A stretch of DNA of 64,000 nucleotides, from NCBI GenBank assembly GCA_026129545.1, contig JAHCHX010000003.1, positions 1 through 64,000 of the forward strand, written 5' to 3'. The DNA comes from Saprospiraceae bacterium. GTDB taxonomy: Bacteria; Bacteroidota; Bacteroidia; Chitinophagales; Saprospiraceae. Position 1 is the stretch's first letter. Each line of letters begins with the position of its first letter. A program made the position numbers and the translations under genes. Under the pieces are notes generated by a model, which worked only from the letters and a program-made list of their open reading frames with translations, searched no databases and was not told the origin of the DNA. Shown in pieces: positions 36,891-45,471 of this stretch.

Positions 36891-37961
36891 ATGCTTCAAT
36901 CGGAAATCGCCTCTTTCAGGCTTCAAAACCAACTCATTACGCACTCGTCTTTCACCCAACCGAAAGAAGTGGCCGCTTGGCTCGGCGCGATGCAAGCGCA
37001 GGATTACACCCACGCCAAATGGGCGATTGGCCTGCGCATCCCCGGCTCCACCGATGCCGACATCGAGGCCGCGCTTGACCGGGGCGACATCGTGCGCACC
37101 CACGTCCTGCGCCCGACTTGGCATTTCGCTGCCGCCGAAGACATTCGTTGGATGCTGGCACTATCCGCGCCACAGGTCAAATCTGCTACTGTCGCCATGA
37201 ACAAGCAACTTGGATTGGACGAGGCGCTATTCAAAAAAACCAACACGCTTATTGCCAAAGCTCTGGAAGGCGGCAAGCAACTGACCCGCGAAGAACTCAT
37301 GGCCGAATTGGCAAAATCGGGCATCGTTGCCAACAATTCGCAGGCTACCCATATCATGTTCGAGGCGGAATTAGACGCCATCGTCTGCAACGGCTCGCGA
37401 CGCGGCAAACAGCAGACCTACGCGCTGCTCGACGAGCGCATCCCGCCCGGCAAAATACTCGCTCGACCCGATGCCATCGCCGAACTTGCCCGACGCTATT
37501 TCACAAGTCATGCACCCGCGTCGCTAACCGATTTTCAATGGTGGTCGGGCTTGCGGGCTGCCGACGCACGGGTGGGTTTGGAAGCGATGCAGCCGTTTTT
37601 GACAAAAGAAATTGTCGAAAATCAGACGCTCTGGCTGCCCAATGATTTCAAGCCCAAGCCTGCTTCGCCTCTGAACGTGCATCTGCTGCCAGCTTTTGAT
37701 GAGTTTTTGGTGAGCTACACCGACCGCCGCGCCTCGCTCCATGCTTCCCGAAAGGCGCAAACCATCACGGGCAACGGCATTTTCAAGCCCGTCGTGGCAG
37801 TGAACGGCTGGGTGAAAGGCATCTGGAAACGGACCTTCAAAAAGGACTCGGTTGTGATTGAGAAAGAGATGTACGAGACGCTGACGGCTGCCGAGCAGGA
37901 GGCTTTTGAAGCGGCGGCGAAGCGATTTGAATCCTTTGTTTTTCAAAACAAAACCATCTAA
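36891..37961 (+). CDS. Winged-helix DNA-binding protein, AlkZ/YcaQ-like (HTH_42)
   Basis: A 356-residue protein of the winged-helix family that includes the AlkZ DNA glycosylases. The family's glutamine motif is visible as MQAQDYTHAKWAIGLR (residues ~35-50). Other conserved blocks are VRTHVLRPTWHFAAAED, ITHSSF at the start, and LLPAFDEFLVSYTDR near the end. AlkZ enzymes unhook DNA interstrand crosslinks or remove alkylated bases; many members of this branch are only annotated as DNA-binding. The gene ends 9 bp before the following lipoprotein gene and may head that operon. Confidence 0.8.
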   Translation: MLQSEIASFRLQNQLITHSSFTQPKEVAAWLGAMQAQDYTHAKWAIGLRIPGSTDADIEAALDRGDIVRTHVLRPTWHFAAAEDIRWMLALSAPQVKSATVAMNKQLGLDEALFKKTNTLIAKALEGGKQLTREELMAELAKSGIVANNSQATHIMFEAELDAIVCNGSRRGKQQTYALLDERIPPGKILARPDAIAELARRYFTSHAPASLTDFQWWSGLRAADARVGLEAMQPFLTKEIVENQTLWLPNDFKPKPASPLNVHLLPAFDEFLVSYTDRRASLHASRKAQTITGNGIFKPVVAVNGWVKGIWKRTFKKDSVVIEKEMYETLTAAEQEAFEAAAKRFESFVFQNKTI

Positions 37962-37970
37962 AGCGGCGAC

Positions 37971-38942
37971 ATGACTCGATTTCTTAAAAATTCCGTTACC
38001 GCCACAGTTCTCATTTCTTGCAGCCTCGCCATGTTTTCACTTTTCGGTTGTTTCAAAAAAAAGCCCGCCCCCAACAACATCGAGACATGGTTGGAGACGC
38101 AGTTTCCCGGCCAGTTTGAGGTGGTGCATTCCAACCTGAACTACAACGCGATGGATATGTATCGAGGCAGAAAAACGGCACTCGTCGCCGACAAAGCTGA
38201 CCCCGACGTTCAGTTTTTGCTGTTTTGGCAAAAAGATTCGCCCGACGTGGGTTTGACAAAAGAGGTGCTTCAAACTGCTTTTAAAACGGCAAAACGAGAT
38301 GTCGCGCAAGCCCGCGATTTGTTCAATCTGTTGAAAAATAAGGACTTGGAAAAAATATCGGTCGGCGTGATAGAGCCAGCCGCCTATATTTTAGTGTTCG
38401 CCGAACCCGATGCAACGACGCGAGAGGAAGTTTTGACAAAAATAAAATCGGCACTGGACGCCGCTAATGCGCCAACCAGCATTTGGGTCGAGTGGATGGA
38501 ACCTTCTGCATATCGTCAGAAGTTTAGCGACATCATCCCGAACGGCCATTGGAAAACCGAGATGAGTTGGCAGGAACAGGAAAAAATCATGTCTTTGAAT
38601 TTTGAGCATCGAAAAGAGGTGTCCGCCGCGACGCTGATGCGCCATTGGGAAGTCAACCCCATGTCGAAACGAGGCGATGCGGACAGGAAAGATGCCTATC
38701 GGCAAGCCAAAATTTGGGCTGAAAAAAACCTCCCCAAACCTTTTTATCTGGAACCGAACCAGATAATTGGCTTTGAAGTAGATGAAAAAGACGGGTTGGC
38801 CATTCACTACCATTTTCCGTATTTCGATGCCAAACCGCGTGAGCAAGATTCAGGTTTGGTCGAGCCAAAAGGCTATATTTCAGGGCTTTATCACACGGTG
38901 GAGAAAACTTTTAAAAACATCCGAAAACGAAAGGAACTATGA
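37971..38942 (+). CDS. Putative lipoprotein of unknown function
   Basis: A 323-residue protein with a lipoprotein signal; Cys27 follows a classical lipobox (LFGC), then KKK. The mature part is a mixed alpha/beta protein without a recognised domain. It has a WMEPSAYRQKFSDIIP stretch near the centre and ends with LYHTVEKTFKNIRKRKEL. Its stop overlaps the start of the next gene (ATGA), so the two are translationally coupled. It belongs to a run of six unknown genes through 42297. Confidence 0.75.
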   Translation: MTRFLKNSVTATVLISCSLAMFSLFGCFKKKPAPNNIETWLETQFPGQFEVVHSNLNYNAMDMYRGRKTALVADKADPDVQFLLFWQKDSPDVGLTKEVLQTAFKTAKRDVAQARDLFNLLKNKDLEKISVGVIEPAAYILVFAEPDATTREEVLTKIKSALDAANAPTSIWVEWMEPSAYRQKFSDIIPNGHWKTEMSWQEQEKIMSLNFEHRKEVSAATLMRHWEVNPMSKRGDADRKDAYRQAKIWAEKNLPKPFYLEPNQIIGFEVDEKDGLAIHYHFPYFDAKPREQDSGLVEPKGYISGLYHTVEKTFKNIRKRKEL

Positions 38943-39571
38943 ACGACTCGCAGCGCATTGCCGACCCCGGCATTCAACTGTACGATTTCGCCACGCATTT
39001 TGTCGTCCATTGCCCCAAATGCGCGGGCAAGGCGCACGTCAACCCCGTTGGGGATAATTTCCCGAAACACGGCAATTTTCAAGGCGTGGAATGGCGGCTT
39101 GTCTGCACGACCTGTTTCCACGTCGAGACCCCCGGCCATTGGCACGGCGCGGCGACGGCGTTCGTGTCGGTCAAATGCCGCGAATGCCATGCCCAGCTGC
39201 AACGTTCTGCCCCTTGGGACGGCCAGTGGCAAAAATTGGCGATGCACTGCAACGAGTGCGGCGACGATTGCGAGTACGAGGCGCACATTACCCGACATCC
39301 CTACGACAAAGGCCGCAAAACCGACCCCGTATTCGGCCTGCCCCTGTGGCTGCAAAAAGAATTTCGCGACGACTTGTTTTGGGCGTACAATTACGAGCAT
39401 TTAGGTTTGCTGCGCCAATACATCGGGGCCAAGTTGCGCGAACGCGGTATCGAACCGCGCAACACCATTCGCAAAAACAGCGCGATGTTGAGCCGTTTAC
39501 CGGAATTCATGAAGAAAGCCGCCAACCGCGAAGGGCTTCTGAAATTGATAGAACATCTTGAACATCAGTAA
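38939..39571 (+). CDS. Double zinc-ribbon protein of unknown function
   Basis: A 210-residue soluble protein with four CxxC pairs: HCPKC (~residue 24), CTTC (~58), CREC (~81) and CNEC (~105). They are spaced as two zinc ribbons. The C-terminal half is helical and basic (RQYIGAKLRERGIEPRN, LPEFMKKAANREG). There is no signal peptide. It may bind nucleic acid or a partner protein, but no family name could be assigned. It overlaps the lipoprotein gene by 4 bp and is followed after 3 bp by the DUF3592 gene. Confidence 0.75.
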   Translation: MNDSQRIADPGIQLYDFATHFVVHCPKCAGKAHVNPVGDNFPKHGNFQGVEWRLVCTTCFHVETPGHWHGAATAFVSVKCRECHAQLQRSAPWDGQWQKLAMHCNECGDDCEYEAHITRHPYDKGRKTDPVFGLPLWLQKEFRDDLFWAYNYEHLGLLRQYIGAKLRERGIEPRNTIRKNSAMLSRLPEFMKKAANREGLLKLIEHLEHQ

Positions 39572-39574
39572 AAA

Positions 39575-40030
39575 ATGGAACTTAGAGACAAAATCTGGCT
39601 CGGCTTCTGCGGGATGTTTGCCTTCGTCGGCACCATGTTCCTCATCATCGGTTGGAGCCATTGGCAATCCACCTACCGCATCGTCCGCAACGGCGTGCAG
39701 ACGCAGGGCATCGTCGTCGAAAACGTCCGAAAACAGCGACGCGGCGTGCAGCCGCAAACAACTTCCCGGGCACCGGTCGTGCAGTTTTTCACGGCCACCG
39801 GCGAGCGAAAACTGTATTATTCCCAAACCTACACCACGCCCGTCTCGCATCAAGTCGGCGAAACGGTCGCTATTTGGTACCTGCCCGACGCTCCAAATCA
39901 GGCGACGCTCAACGGCGTGGATGCGTGGATTTTCCCGGTCGTGTTTGGTCTTTTTGGCGTGGCGGCGGCGCTCATCGGATACCCGGCGCTGCTTAAGTTT
40001 CTTTTCCGAAAAATTTTTTCAAACACCTGA
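39575..40030 (+). CDS. DUF3592 membrane protein
   Basis: A 151-residue protein with a TM helix at each end (FCGMFAFVGTMFLIIGWS and IFPVVFGLFGVAAALIGY). Between them is a beta-rich extracytoplasmic part with the DUF3592 pattern (TQGIVVENV, PVVQFFTATGE, HQVGETVAIWYLPDAPNQA). The function of DUF3592 is unknown. It starts 3 bp after the previous stop. A second frame running over the same bases is only a shadow of it. Confidence 0.85.
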   Translation: MELRDKIWLGFCGMFAFVGTMFLIIGWSHWQSTYRIVRNGVQTQGIVVENVRKQRRGVQPQTTSRAPVVQFFTATGERKLYYSQTYTTPVSHQVGETVAIWYLPDAPNQATLNGVDAWIFPVVFGLFGVAAALIGYPALLKFLFRKIFSNT

Positions 40031-40040
40031 ATTTTCCCAA

Positions 40041-41243
40041 GTGATTCAAATAGAAGGAACTACCGTCCGCCAAACAGGCGCTGACGTTGAAAAAATCTGG
40101 AGCATCCCCGAACTGCTCGAAACCTACAACGCGCTTTCGGAAGAACCATTGGACGAGCGCATCATGCTCTTTCGGCAAATCGTGCCGCTCGCGCAAGCGA
40201 TGTACGGCGACCTTTCGGAGGCCGCCCGCTTGCGCTGCGATTTTTGGAAAAACCTCCAACCTTGGCTCATCAAAACGCAGAAATACGAGTACTCGGTAAA
40301 AATCAGCAACACCTACCGCTGGGAACTGGAGGTCAGCATGGAAGGCCTGTTTTTCAAAGATATTTCAGGTCAGTACGGCGCGGCGGGCGAGGTGCGCCCG
40401 CAATTGTTCAGCGACTTTTGGTTTTACGGCCCGCTCAGGCCTTTGCCCGATTTAGGAATGCGAAAACAGGTGTTGGCGCAACTCCAAAATACTTTTGAGC
40501 GCAAGCACAAGGCACTCCTCGACGCTCATTTTCAACTGTTTGAATACCCCGCTTACGCTAACCCGCCGATGTGGGAAGACGGCGATTACCGCGTCAGCGA
40601 TTTTGTCATCGTGCGCGATTTTGGCGTGGATTACGGTCGGCAAAACTTTCGCGACGGGCTGGTATCACAGGGTTTTATCTCCTTCGAACATTGCCTGCAC
40701 CGCGACGACATTCCCGAATGGGCGATTCCCGCCAAGGTGTTGCGCGACATCAAAAACCGCTTGCTCGGTATTGAAAGCCCCGAATTCGAGGCCGATTTTT
40801 CCCAAAAAACCGAACCAGAAAAACCCGCCCGAAAAACGCCGGAAACCGAAGCCGAATGGCTCGAACTCGCCGCCACCGGCAACGCTCGTGAAAAACAAGA
40901 GGCCGCACGAGCGTTGTGGGAAAATTACCGGAACGAAAAAAGCGTCGAGACCCTGCTCGAACTGCTGCCCAACCCTGACTCCTACTGGCGCGATTACGTG
41001 TTCAACACCTTCGCCAAAATGCCCGACAGCGAGGCGGTGCGCGACTGGATTTTGAAATGCCTCAACGGCGACGACGCGGTTTATTTCAGAAAATCAGTGG
41101 ACGTGCTGCGGATGTGGGGCTTGTTCGGCAATCCGCGCCTAAGCGACGAAAGCCTGCTGCGCCCGCTCAACTGGGCAGAGAAAGAAATGCGCACGAGCGC
41201 CTTTCGGGAGGCATTGAAAAAAGCGACGACAATTTTGTCGTAA
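40041..41243 (+). CDS. HEAT-repeat-like protein of unknown function
   Basis: About 400 residues. The frame is open far upstream, but that part overlaps the DUF3592 gene, so a GTG at 40041 (VIQIEGTTVRQ), 10 bp after the previous stop, is the likely start. The N-terminal two thirds are mixed, with conserved-looking aromatic blocks (FWFYGPLRPLPDLGMRKQ, FVIVRDFGVDYGRQNF). The C-terminal third is helical with HEAT-like units (REKQEAARALWENYRNEKS, EAVRDWILKCLNGDDAVYF). There is no signal peptide. It is probably a scaffold that binds another product of the operon; this is inference. Confidence 0.65.
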   Translation: MIQIEGTTVRQTGADVEKIWSIPELLETYNALSEEPLDERIMLFRQIVPLAQAMYGDLSEAARLRCDFWKNLQPWLIKTQKYEYSVKISNTYRWELEVSMEGLFFKDISGQYGAAGEVRPQLFSDFWFYGPLRPLPDLGMRKQVLAQLQNTFERKHKALLDAHFQLFEYPAYANPPMWEDGDYRVSDFVIVRDFGVDYGRQNFRDGLVSQGFISFEHCLHRDDIPEWAIPAKVLRDIKNRLLGIESPEFEADFSQKTEPEKPARKTPETEAEWLELAATGNAREKQEAARALWENYRNEKSVETLLELLPNPDSYWRDYVFNTFAKMPDSEAVRDWILKCLNGDDAVYFRKSVDVLRMWGLFGNPRLSDESLLRPLNWAEKEMRTSAFREALKKATTILS

Positions 41244-41293
41244 ATGTGTTGATGACCTCATCAACCCTCATCAACTTTTATCAACTTTATCTC

Positions 41294-41659
41294 ATGTCTC
41301 GATTCCTCTTCGGCCCCGAACTCATTTGGCTTGCCTTGTACGGCATCGTCAGCCTGATTGCCAAAGCCAACGTGCCGCCCGTGAAGGCTATTGACGACCG
41401 GTTGGAGCACTTGTGGTTTTTCGTTCCGCTAGCCGCTTTGCTGACTTTCGCGCTCTGGTATTTTCCCAGCGTGGAGAAAAACTGGCTCCTCCTGCGGGTC
41501 TGGATTGTCTGCATTTTTGGCGGCCACTACGTCCTCGAAAAAGGTCTCGGCGCTCATAGCCAGCAAGGCCCCGGCATCGGAACGGCCTACATGGTCGGGA
41601 TGATTTTTGTGTTTTTCGCGCTCATCGTAGGCAGTATTTTTGTCAAAATCAGGTTTTGA
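41294..41659 (+). CDS. Small integral membrane protein
   Basis: A 121-residue protein starting at ATG 41294; an in-frame ATG at 41252 is an alternative. Four hydrophobic segments are visible (LIWLALYGIVSLIA, LWFFVPLAALLTFALWYF, LLLRVWIVCIFGGHYVL, MVGMIFVFFALIVGSIFV). No family was recognised. It lies between the HEAT-like and coiled-coil genes, with a 2-bp gap to the latter. Confidence 0.65.
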   Translation: MSRFLFGPELIWLALYGIVSLIAKANVPPVKAIDDRLEHLWFFVPLAALLTFALWYFPSVEKNWLLLRVWIVCIFGGHYVLEKGLGAHSQQGPGIGTAYMVGMIFVFFALIVGSIFVKIRF

Positions 41660-41661
41660 AA

Positions 41662-42297
41662 ATGAAGCAAGAGCAATTCGCGCAACTCATCGAACAAGCC
41701 TACAAAGACGCCCTCGCTGCCGCCGATGCCATCAAGGAAAGTGCCGCTGCCGACCACGAGGCGGCCCGGCAAGAACTGGAATCGGCCCAAAAAGCCAACG
41801 AAGTGGCGCAAGCCGAAGGCAAAAAAGTGGCGCAGGAGCATTTTGAAAAACACAAGGAGGAACTGGTCGAAAAAGCCCACCGCGAATGGCTCGCCGACCT
41901 TGTACGAAAACACCTCGAAGCGGGAAAATCCAAAGCCGAAATCATCGAATGGCTCGAACTCGATGAAGATTTTGTCGAGCATATTCGGGTGGAACTCATT
42001 CTTAAAAACCCGCCTGCCACCGATGCCCGGCTCGAATACGCCGAGTATCCTCGTGGCGGCACCGTCACTTATGTGAAGGGTAACACCCGGCTTGTGTTCG
42101 ACTGGGAATTTGGCGGCGGCAACACGGTGTCGCTCATTTTTGTGCCGCGGGAAGAGCATTGGGAATCTCGCACTGGCTTGCCCTTGTCCGAGCGCCCGTC
42201 CGTGCTTGATTTTGTTGGGCAGCAGGTTGTCCGCGACAAAGCGAGAGGCTGCAAATACCGGATTCGGGCGGATGTGTTGGAGGTGTATCGGGGGTGA
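41662..42297 (+). CDS. Coiled-coil protein of unknown function
   Basis: A 211-residue protein. Residues ~1-75 form a charged, Ala-rich coiled coil (AAADAIKESAAADHEAARQE, ANEVAQAEGKKVAQEHFEKH). Residues ~75-110 are helical with GKSKAEIIEWLELDEDFVEHI, a pattern also seen at the end of Rpn/PD-(D/E)XK transposon-type proteins. The C-terminal half is beta-rich. There is no signal peptide. It is the last gene of the run 37971-42297, and the MITE copy follows 29 bp downstream. Confidence 0.65.
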   Translation: MKQEQFAQLIEQAYKDALAAADAIKESAAADHEAARQELESAQKANEVAQAEGKKVAQEHFEKHKEELVEKAHREWLADLVRKHLEAGKSKAEIIEWLELDEDFVEHIRVELILKNPPATDARLEYAEYPRGGTVTYVKGNTRLVFDWEFGGGNTVSLIFVPREEHWESRTGLPLSERPSVLDFVGQQVVRDKARGCKYRIRADVLEVYRG

Positions 42298-42326
42298 GCG
42301 CTGCCAACAAGATTTTGAAAAAATTC

Positions 42327-42501
42327 TGTAAAAACTTAGGCAGGACAGCGGACATTCAATTTTTGACAGGATTTACAAGATTTACAGGATTTTTCGCGGC
42401 GAAGCCGCCTCATTGAACCTGTAAATCTTGTAAATCCTGTCAAAAACCTATAAGCCTGTCAACCGAGTCCTCTGCGCTTGAAGGCTGACTAAGTTTTTAC
42501 A
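42327..42501. mobile_element. MITE-like element, copy 2 (175 bp)
   Basis: It starts TGTAAAAACTTAGGCAG and ends CTAAGTTTTTACA, so the outer 13 bases are a perfect inverted repeat. The 6-bp sequence AAATTC flanks it on both sides (42321-42326 and 42502-42507), a target-site duplication. Inside, a 29-bp perfect stem (TTTTTGACAGGATTTACAAG and on) surrounds a GCGGCGAAGCCGC mini-hairpin. It is about 80% like copy 1 by eye. It lies just before the toxin-antitoxin pair. Confidence 0.88.
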
Positions 42502-42535
42502 AAATTCTTTATTTTTGTCCAAAATTTCAATCAAT

Positions 42536-42754
42536 ATGTCTGTAGTCCAGCCCAGTCCGCCGCTCACCAATGTGCAACTCGAACTCTTGAAGTTGTACGC
42601 CTACGATTTGAAAGAGGAGGAAATGCAAGAACTGAAAAAGGTACTGGCCGCTTTTTTCGCGCAACGTATTCGCCAACGCACGGGAGAAATCTGGCAGGAG
42701 CGCGGCTACACGCAGGAAACGATGCAGCAGTGGCTCAATGAGGAAAACCAGTAA
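42536..42754 (+). CDS. Putative antitoxin of a PIN toxin-antitoxin pair
   Basis: A 72-residue acidic, helical protein. ATG 42536 is preferred over the in-frame TTG at 42515. It is the upstream partner of a PIN-domain gene, with 3 bp between them, which is the usual antitoxin position. The sequence (LELLKLYAYDLKEEEMQELK, FFAQRIRQRTGEIWQERGY) has no DNA-binding motif that could be named. A TATTTTTG sequence (42510-42517), right beside the MITE end, may serve as the -7 box. Confidence 0.7.
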   Translation: MSVVQPSPPLTNVQLELLKLYAYDLKEEEMQELKKVLAAFFAQRIRQRTGEIWQERGYTQETMQQWLNEENQ

Positions 42755-42757
42755 GCC

Positions 42758-43168
42758 ATGCGCATCGTGTTGGATACCAATGTGTTTTTGGTTTCACTCT
42801 CGCCTTTTTCGCAATACGCGCCAATTTTTGATGCATTCCTGACTGGGCGTTTTACGCTCTTGCTCAGCAACGAGGTAATTACAGAATATGAAGAAGTCAT
42901 CGCCCAACGATACGACCGCAAGACCGTTCAGGACGTGTTGCGCTTGCTGGTTTCTATTCAAAATGCCGGGCTAATCACGCCGCACTATCGTTGGAAACTA
43001 ATAATCAATGACCCGGACGACGACAAGTTCGTGGACTTAGCGGTTGCTGGAAATGCCGATTTTATAGTTACAAATGACAAACATTTCAAGGTTTTGGAGC
43101 AAATATCTTTCCCGCTTGTTAAAACGATATCCGCCGAAGAATTTTTGGAAATGCTCGCCGCGCTGTAA
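42758..43168 (+). CDS. PIN-domain toxin
   Basis: A 136-residue PIN-domain RNase of the 'putative toxin-antitoxin system toxin component' type. It has the starting Asp motif (MRIVLDTNVFLVSL), an acidic residue pair near VITEYEEVI, and the late Asp cluster (NDPDDDKFVDLAV and ADFIVTNDKHF). These acidic residues bind the metal ions that cleave RNA. The small upstream gene is the presumed antitoxin. Confidence 0.88.
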   Translation: MRIVLDTNVFLVSLSPFSQYAPIFDAFLTGRFTLLLSNEVITEYEEVIAQRYDRKTVQDVLRLLVSIQNAGLITPHYRWKLIINDPDDDKFVDLAVAGNADFIVTNDKHFKVLEQISFPLVKTISAEEFLEMLAAL

Positions 43169-43181
43169 TTCTTACTCGCCC

Positions 43182-43189
43182 TACCTTTG
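43182..43189 (+). promoter_or_regulatory. Possible -7 box of paaZ
   Basis: TACCTTTG is an exact TAnnTTTG match and lies 36 bp before the paaZ ATG, a normal leader length. The -33 element is not clear. Confidence 0.4.
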
Positions 43190-43225
43190 CCCGCCCGACC
43201 CCTTTACTCTCTAACCATCTCCACC

Positions 43226-45298
43226 ATGCAAAAACTCGAAAATTATATCCTCGGAAGCTGGCAGCCCGGCGCGGGCGACGGCATCCCCCAATATCACGCT
43301 CTCACAGGCGAACTCATCAGCACCGCCAGCAGCGAAGGGCTGGACTACGCCGCCATCCTCGAATACGGTCGCAAAATCGGCAACCCCGCCCTGCGCCGCC
43401 TCACCTTCCACGAGCGCGGGCGAATGCTCAAAGCATTGGCGCTCTATCTGTTGGAGCGGAAAGAAAAATACTACCAAGTCTCCCATGCGACCGGCGCGAC
43501 CCGCGTGGATTCGTGGGTGGACATCGAGGGCGGCATCGGCAACCTGTTCGCCAACAGCAGTTTGCGGCGGCGTTTTCCCAACGAAACCTACTACGTCGAG
43601 GGCGAAACCGTGCGCCTCTCGAAGGAAAACACCTTCATCGGCCACCACATCCTCGTGCCGAAACGCGGTGTGGCCGTCCACATCAACGCTTTCAATTTCC
43701 CGATTTGGGGGATGCTGGAAAAAATCGCCGTCAACCTCATGGCGGGCGTTCCGGCGGTGGTGAAGCCCAGCGAGCAAACCTCGTTTTTGACCGAAGCCAT
43801 GGTGCGCGACATCATCGCGTCGGGCATTTTGCCGGAAGGCGCCTTGCAACTCGTCGTCGGCACGGGGCGTGGCATCCTTGATTTTGCTCAAAGTCAAGAC
43901 GTTGTGACCTTCACCGGCTCAGCGGAGACGGGCCGCAAACTGCGGGCGCACCCCGCCATCATCGAGCATTCCGTGCCGTTCACGATGGAAGCCGACTCTT
44001 TGAACGCCGCCATTTTGGGCGAAGATGCCGCGCCAGGAACGCCTGAATTTGACCTGTTTATTAAAGAATGCCGCCGCGAAATCGTGACCAAAGCGGGGCA
44101 AAAATGCACGGCGATTCGGCGCATCATTGTTCCTGAAAATCTGTTGGACGAAGTTCAAAAAGCCTTGTCGAAAGAGTTGGCAAAAACCGTCATTGGCGAC
44201 CCGGCCTTGGAAGGTGTGCGCATGGGGGCGCTCATCAATCGCCAGCAACTCGCCCGTGTGCAGGAAAAACTGGCTTTGTTGACAAAAGAAACACCTGTCG
44301 TGGTCGGCGATTTGGAAGCCTTTGAGGTCGTCGGCGCGGAGCGGGAAAAGGGTGCGTTCATCCCGCCTGTTTTGCTTTTAAATGACAAACCTTTTTCCAA
44401 AAAACTGACCCACGAAACGGAGTGCTTCGGCCCTGTTTCCACGCTAATGCCTTACAAATCAATGAGCGACGCCATCGAACTGGCGAACATGGGCAAAGGC
44501 TCGCTCGTCTCCACCATTTGCACGTTCGAGCCGAAAACCATGCGCGAGTACGTGCTGGAAACGGCGGCGTTTCACGGGCGCATTCACATTTTGAATCGAA
44601 CTTCAGCGAAAGAAAGCACGGGGCACGGCTCGCCGATGCCTTTGCTCGTGCACGGCGGCCCCGGTCGCGCAGGCGGCGGCGAGGAAATGGGCGGGATGCG
44701 CGGCGTGTTGCACTACCTCCAGCGCACGGCCATTCAAGGCCACCCGACCGACCTCACGGCAGTGACGAACCAGTACCAAGTCGGCGGCGCGCAAACTGAA
44801 ACGCCTGTTCACCCGTTCAAAAAACACTTCGAGGATTTGTTTGTCGGCGAAACGCTTGTCACGGCCAAACACACGGTCTCAGAGGCGGATATCCACAATT
44901 TCGCCAACGTCAGCGGCGACAATTTTTACGCCCACATGGACGAAACGGCGCTCGAAGGCACGCCTTTCACCCGCCGCGTGGCGCACGGTTATTTCGTCCT
45001 TTCCAAGGCCGCCGGCCTTTTCGTGGATGCCAAAAAAGGCCCTGTATTGCTGAATTACGGCCTTGACGAATGTCGTTTCACCAAACCCGTCTATCCCGGC
45101 ATGACGATTGGCGTGAAGCTGACGGTGAAAGAAAAAATCGAACAGGAGAGCCTCCCCCCGACCCCCTCCGAAGGAGGGGGAGTGAGCGTGGCGGCCATCC
45201 CGCGCGGCATCGTCAAATGGCTCGTGGATGTGTACGACGAAACAGGCGAGACGGTGGCGATTGCGACGATTTTGACGATGGTGCGGAAAAGGGGGTAA
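43226..45298 (+). CDS. paaZ: Bifunctional oxepin-CoA hydrolase / 3-oxo-5,6-dehydrosuberyl-CoA semialdehyde dehydrogenase
   Basis: A 690-residue fusion. Residues ~1-510 are an aldehyde dehydrogenase with the Glu in FTMEADSLNAAI and the catalytic Cys in TKAGQKCTAIRRI. Residues ~530-690 are a MaoC-like hotdog hydratase (FANVSGDNFYAHMDETALEG, VAHGYFVLSKAAGL). In phenylacetate degradation the hydratase opens oxepin-CoA and the dehydrogenase oxidises the resulting aldehyde. ATG 43226 gives the usual N terminus MQKLENYILGSW. No other paa gene is in the window. Near residue 645 there is an odd insert SLPPTPSEGGGVS encoded by a GC-rich palindrome (45162-45180), lengthening a loop between two strands. 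Confidence 0.92.
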   Translation: MQKLENYILGSWQPGAGDGIPQYHALTGELISTASSEGLDYAAILEYGRKIGNPALRRLTFHERGRMLKALALYLLERKEKYYQVSHATGATRVDSWVDIEGGIGNLFANSSLRRRFPNETYYVEGETVRLSKENTFIGHHILVPKRGVAVHINAFNFPIWGMLEKIAVNLMAGVPAVVKPSEQTSFLTEAMVRDIIASGILPEGALQLVVGTGRGILDFAQSQDVVTFTGSAETGRKLRAHPAIIEHSVPFTMEADSLNAAILGEDAAPGTPEFDLFIKECRREIVTKAGQKCTAIRRIIVPENLLDEVQKALSKELAKTVIGDPALEGVRMGALINRQQLARVQEKLALLTKETPVVVGDLEAFEVVGAEREKGAFIPPVLLLNDKPFSKKLTHETECFGPVSTLMPYKSMSDAIELANMGKGSLVSTICTFEPKTMREYVLETAAFHGRIHILNRTSAKESTGHGSPMPLLVHGGPGRAGGGEEMGGMRGVLHYLQRTAIQGHPTDLTAVTNQYQVGGAQTETPVHPFKKHFEDLFVGETLVTAKHTVSEADIHNFANVSGDNFYAHMDETALEGTPFTRRVAHGYFVLSKAAGLFVDAKKGPVLLNYGLDECRFTKPVYPGMTIGVKLTVKEKIEQESLPPTPSEGGGVSVAAIPRGIVKWLVDVYDETGETVAIATILTMVRKRG

Positions 45299-45310
45299 GT
45301 TGTTTGAGGG

Positions 45311-45336
45311 CTTGCCCGGCTAAGCGGAGCGGACGG
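45311..45336 (-). repeat. GC-rich intergenic motif, copy 3
   Basis: The inverse complement of this 26-bp stretch equals the motif at 460-485 except for one base. It is followed by TTTGAGTTGTTTGAGG (45339-45354), a word found again at 56801-56816 upstream of nrdB. Confidence 0.7.
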
Positions 45337-45471
45337 GGTTTGAGTTGTTTGAGGTATCGGGAAAGTTTTAACTTGCGCAAAAATTTAAACCATCAAGTGG
45401 TTTTGAACATCAAGGTTGGCTCCTAATCGAATCAATCGGAATTAATCAAAAAAATCGAATCATTCAACAAT

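Noticed and set aside
39558..40040. N-terminal extension of the HEAT-like protein (561-residue frame)
   Set aside because: It overlaps the DUF3592 gene entirely, which has clear TM helices and domain pattern; the extension looks random.
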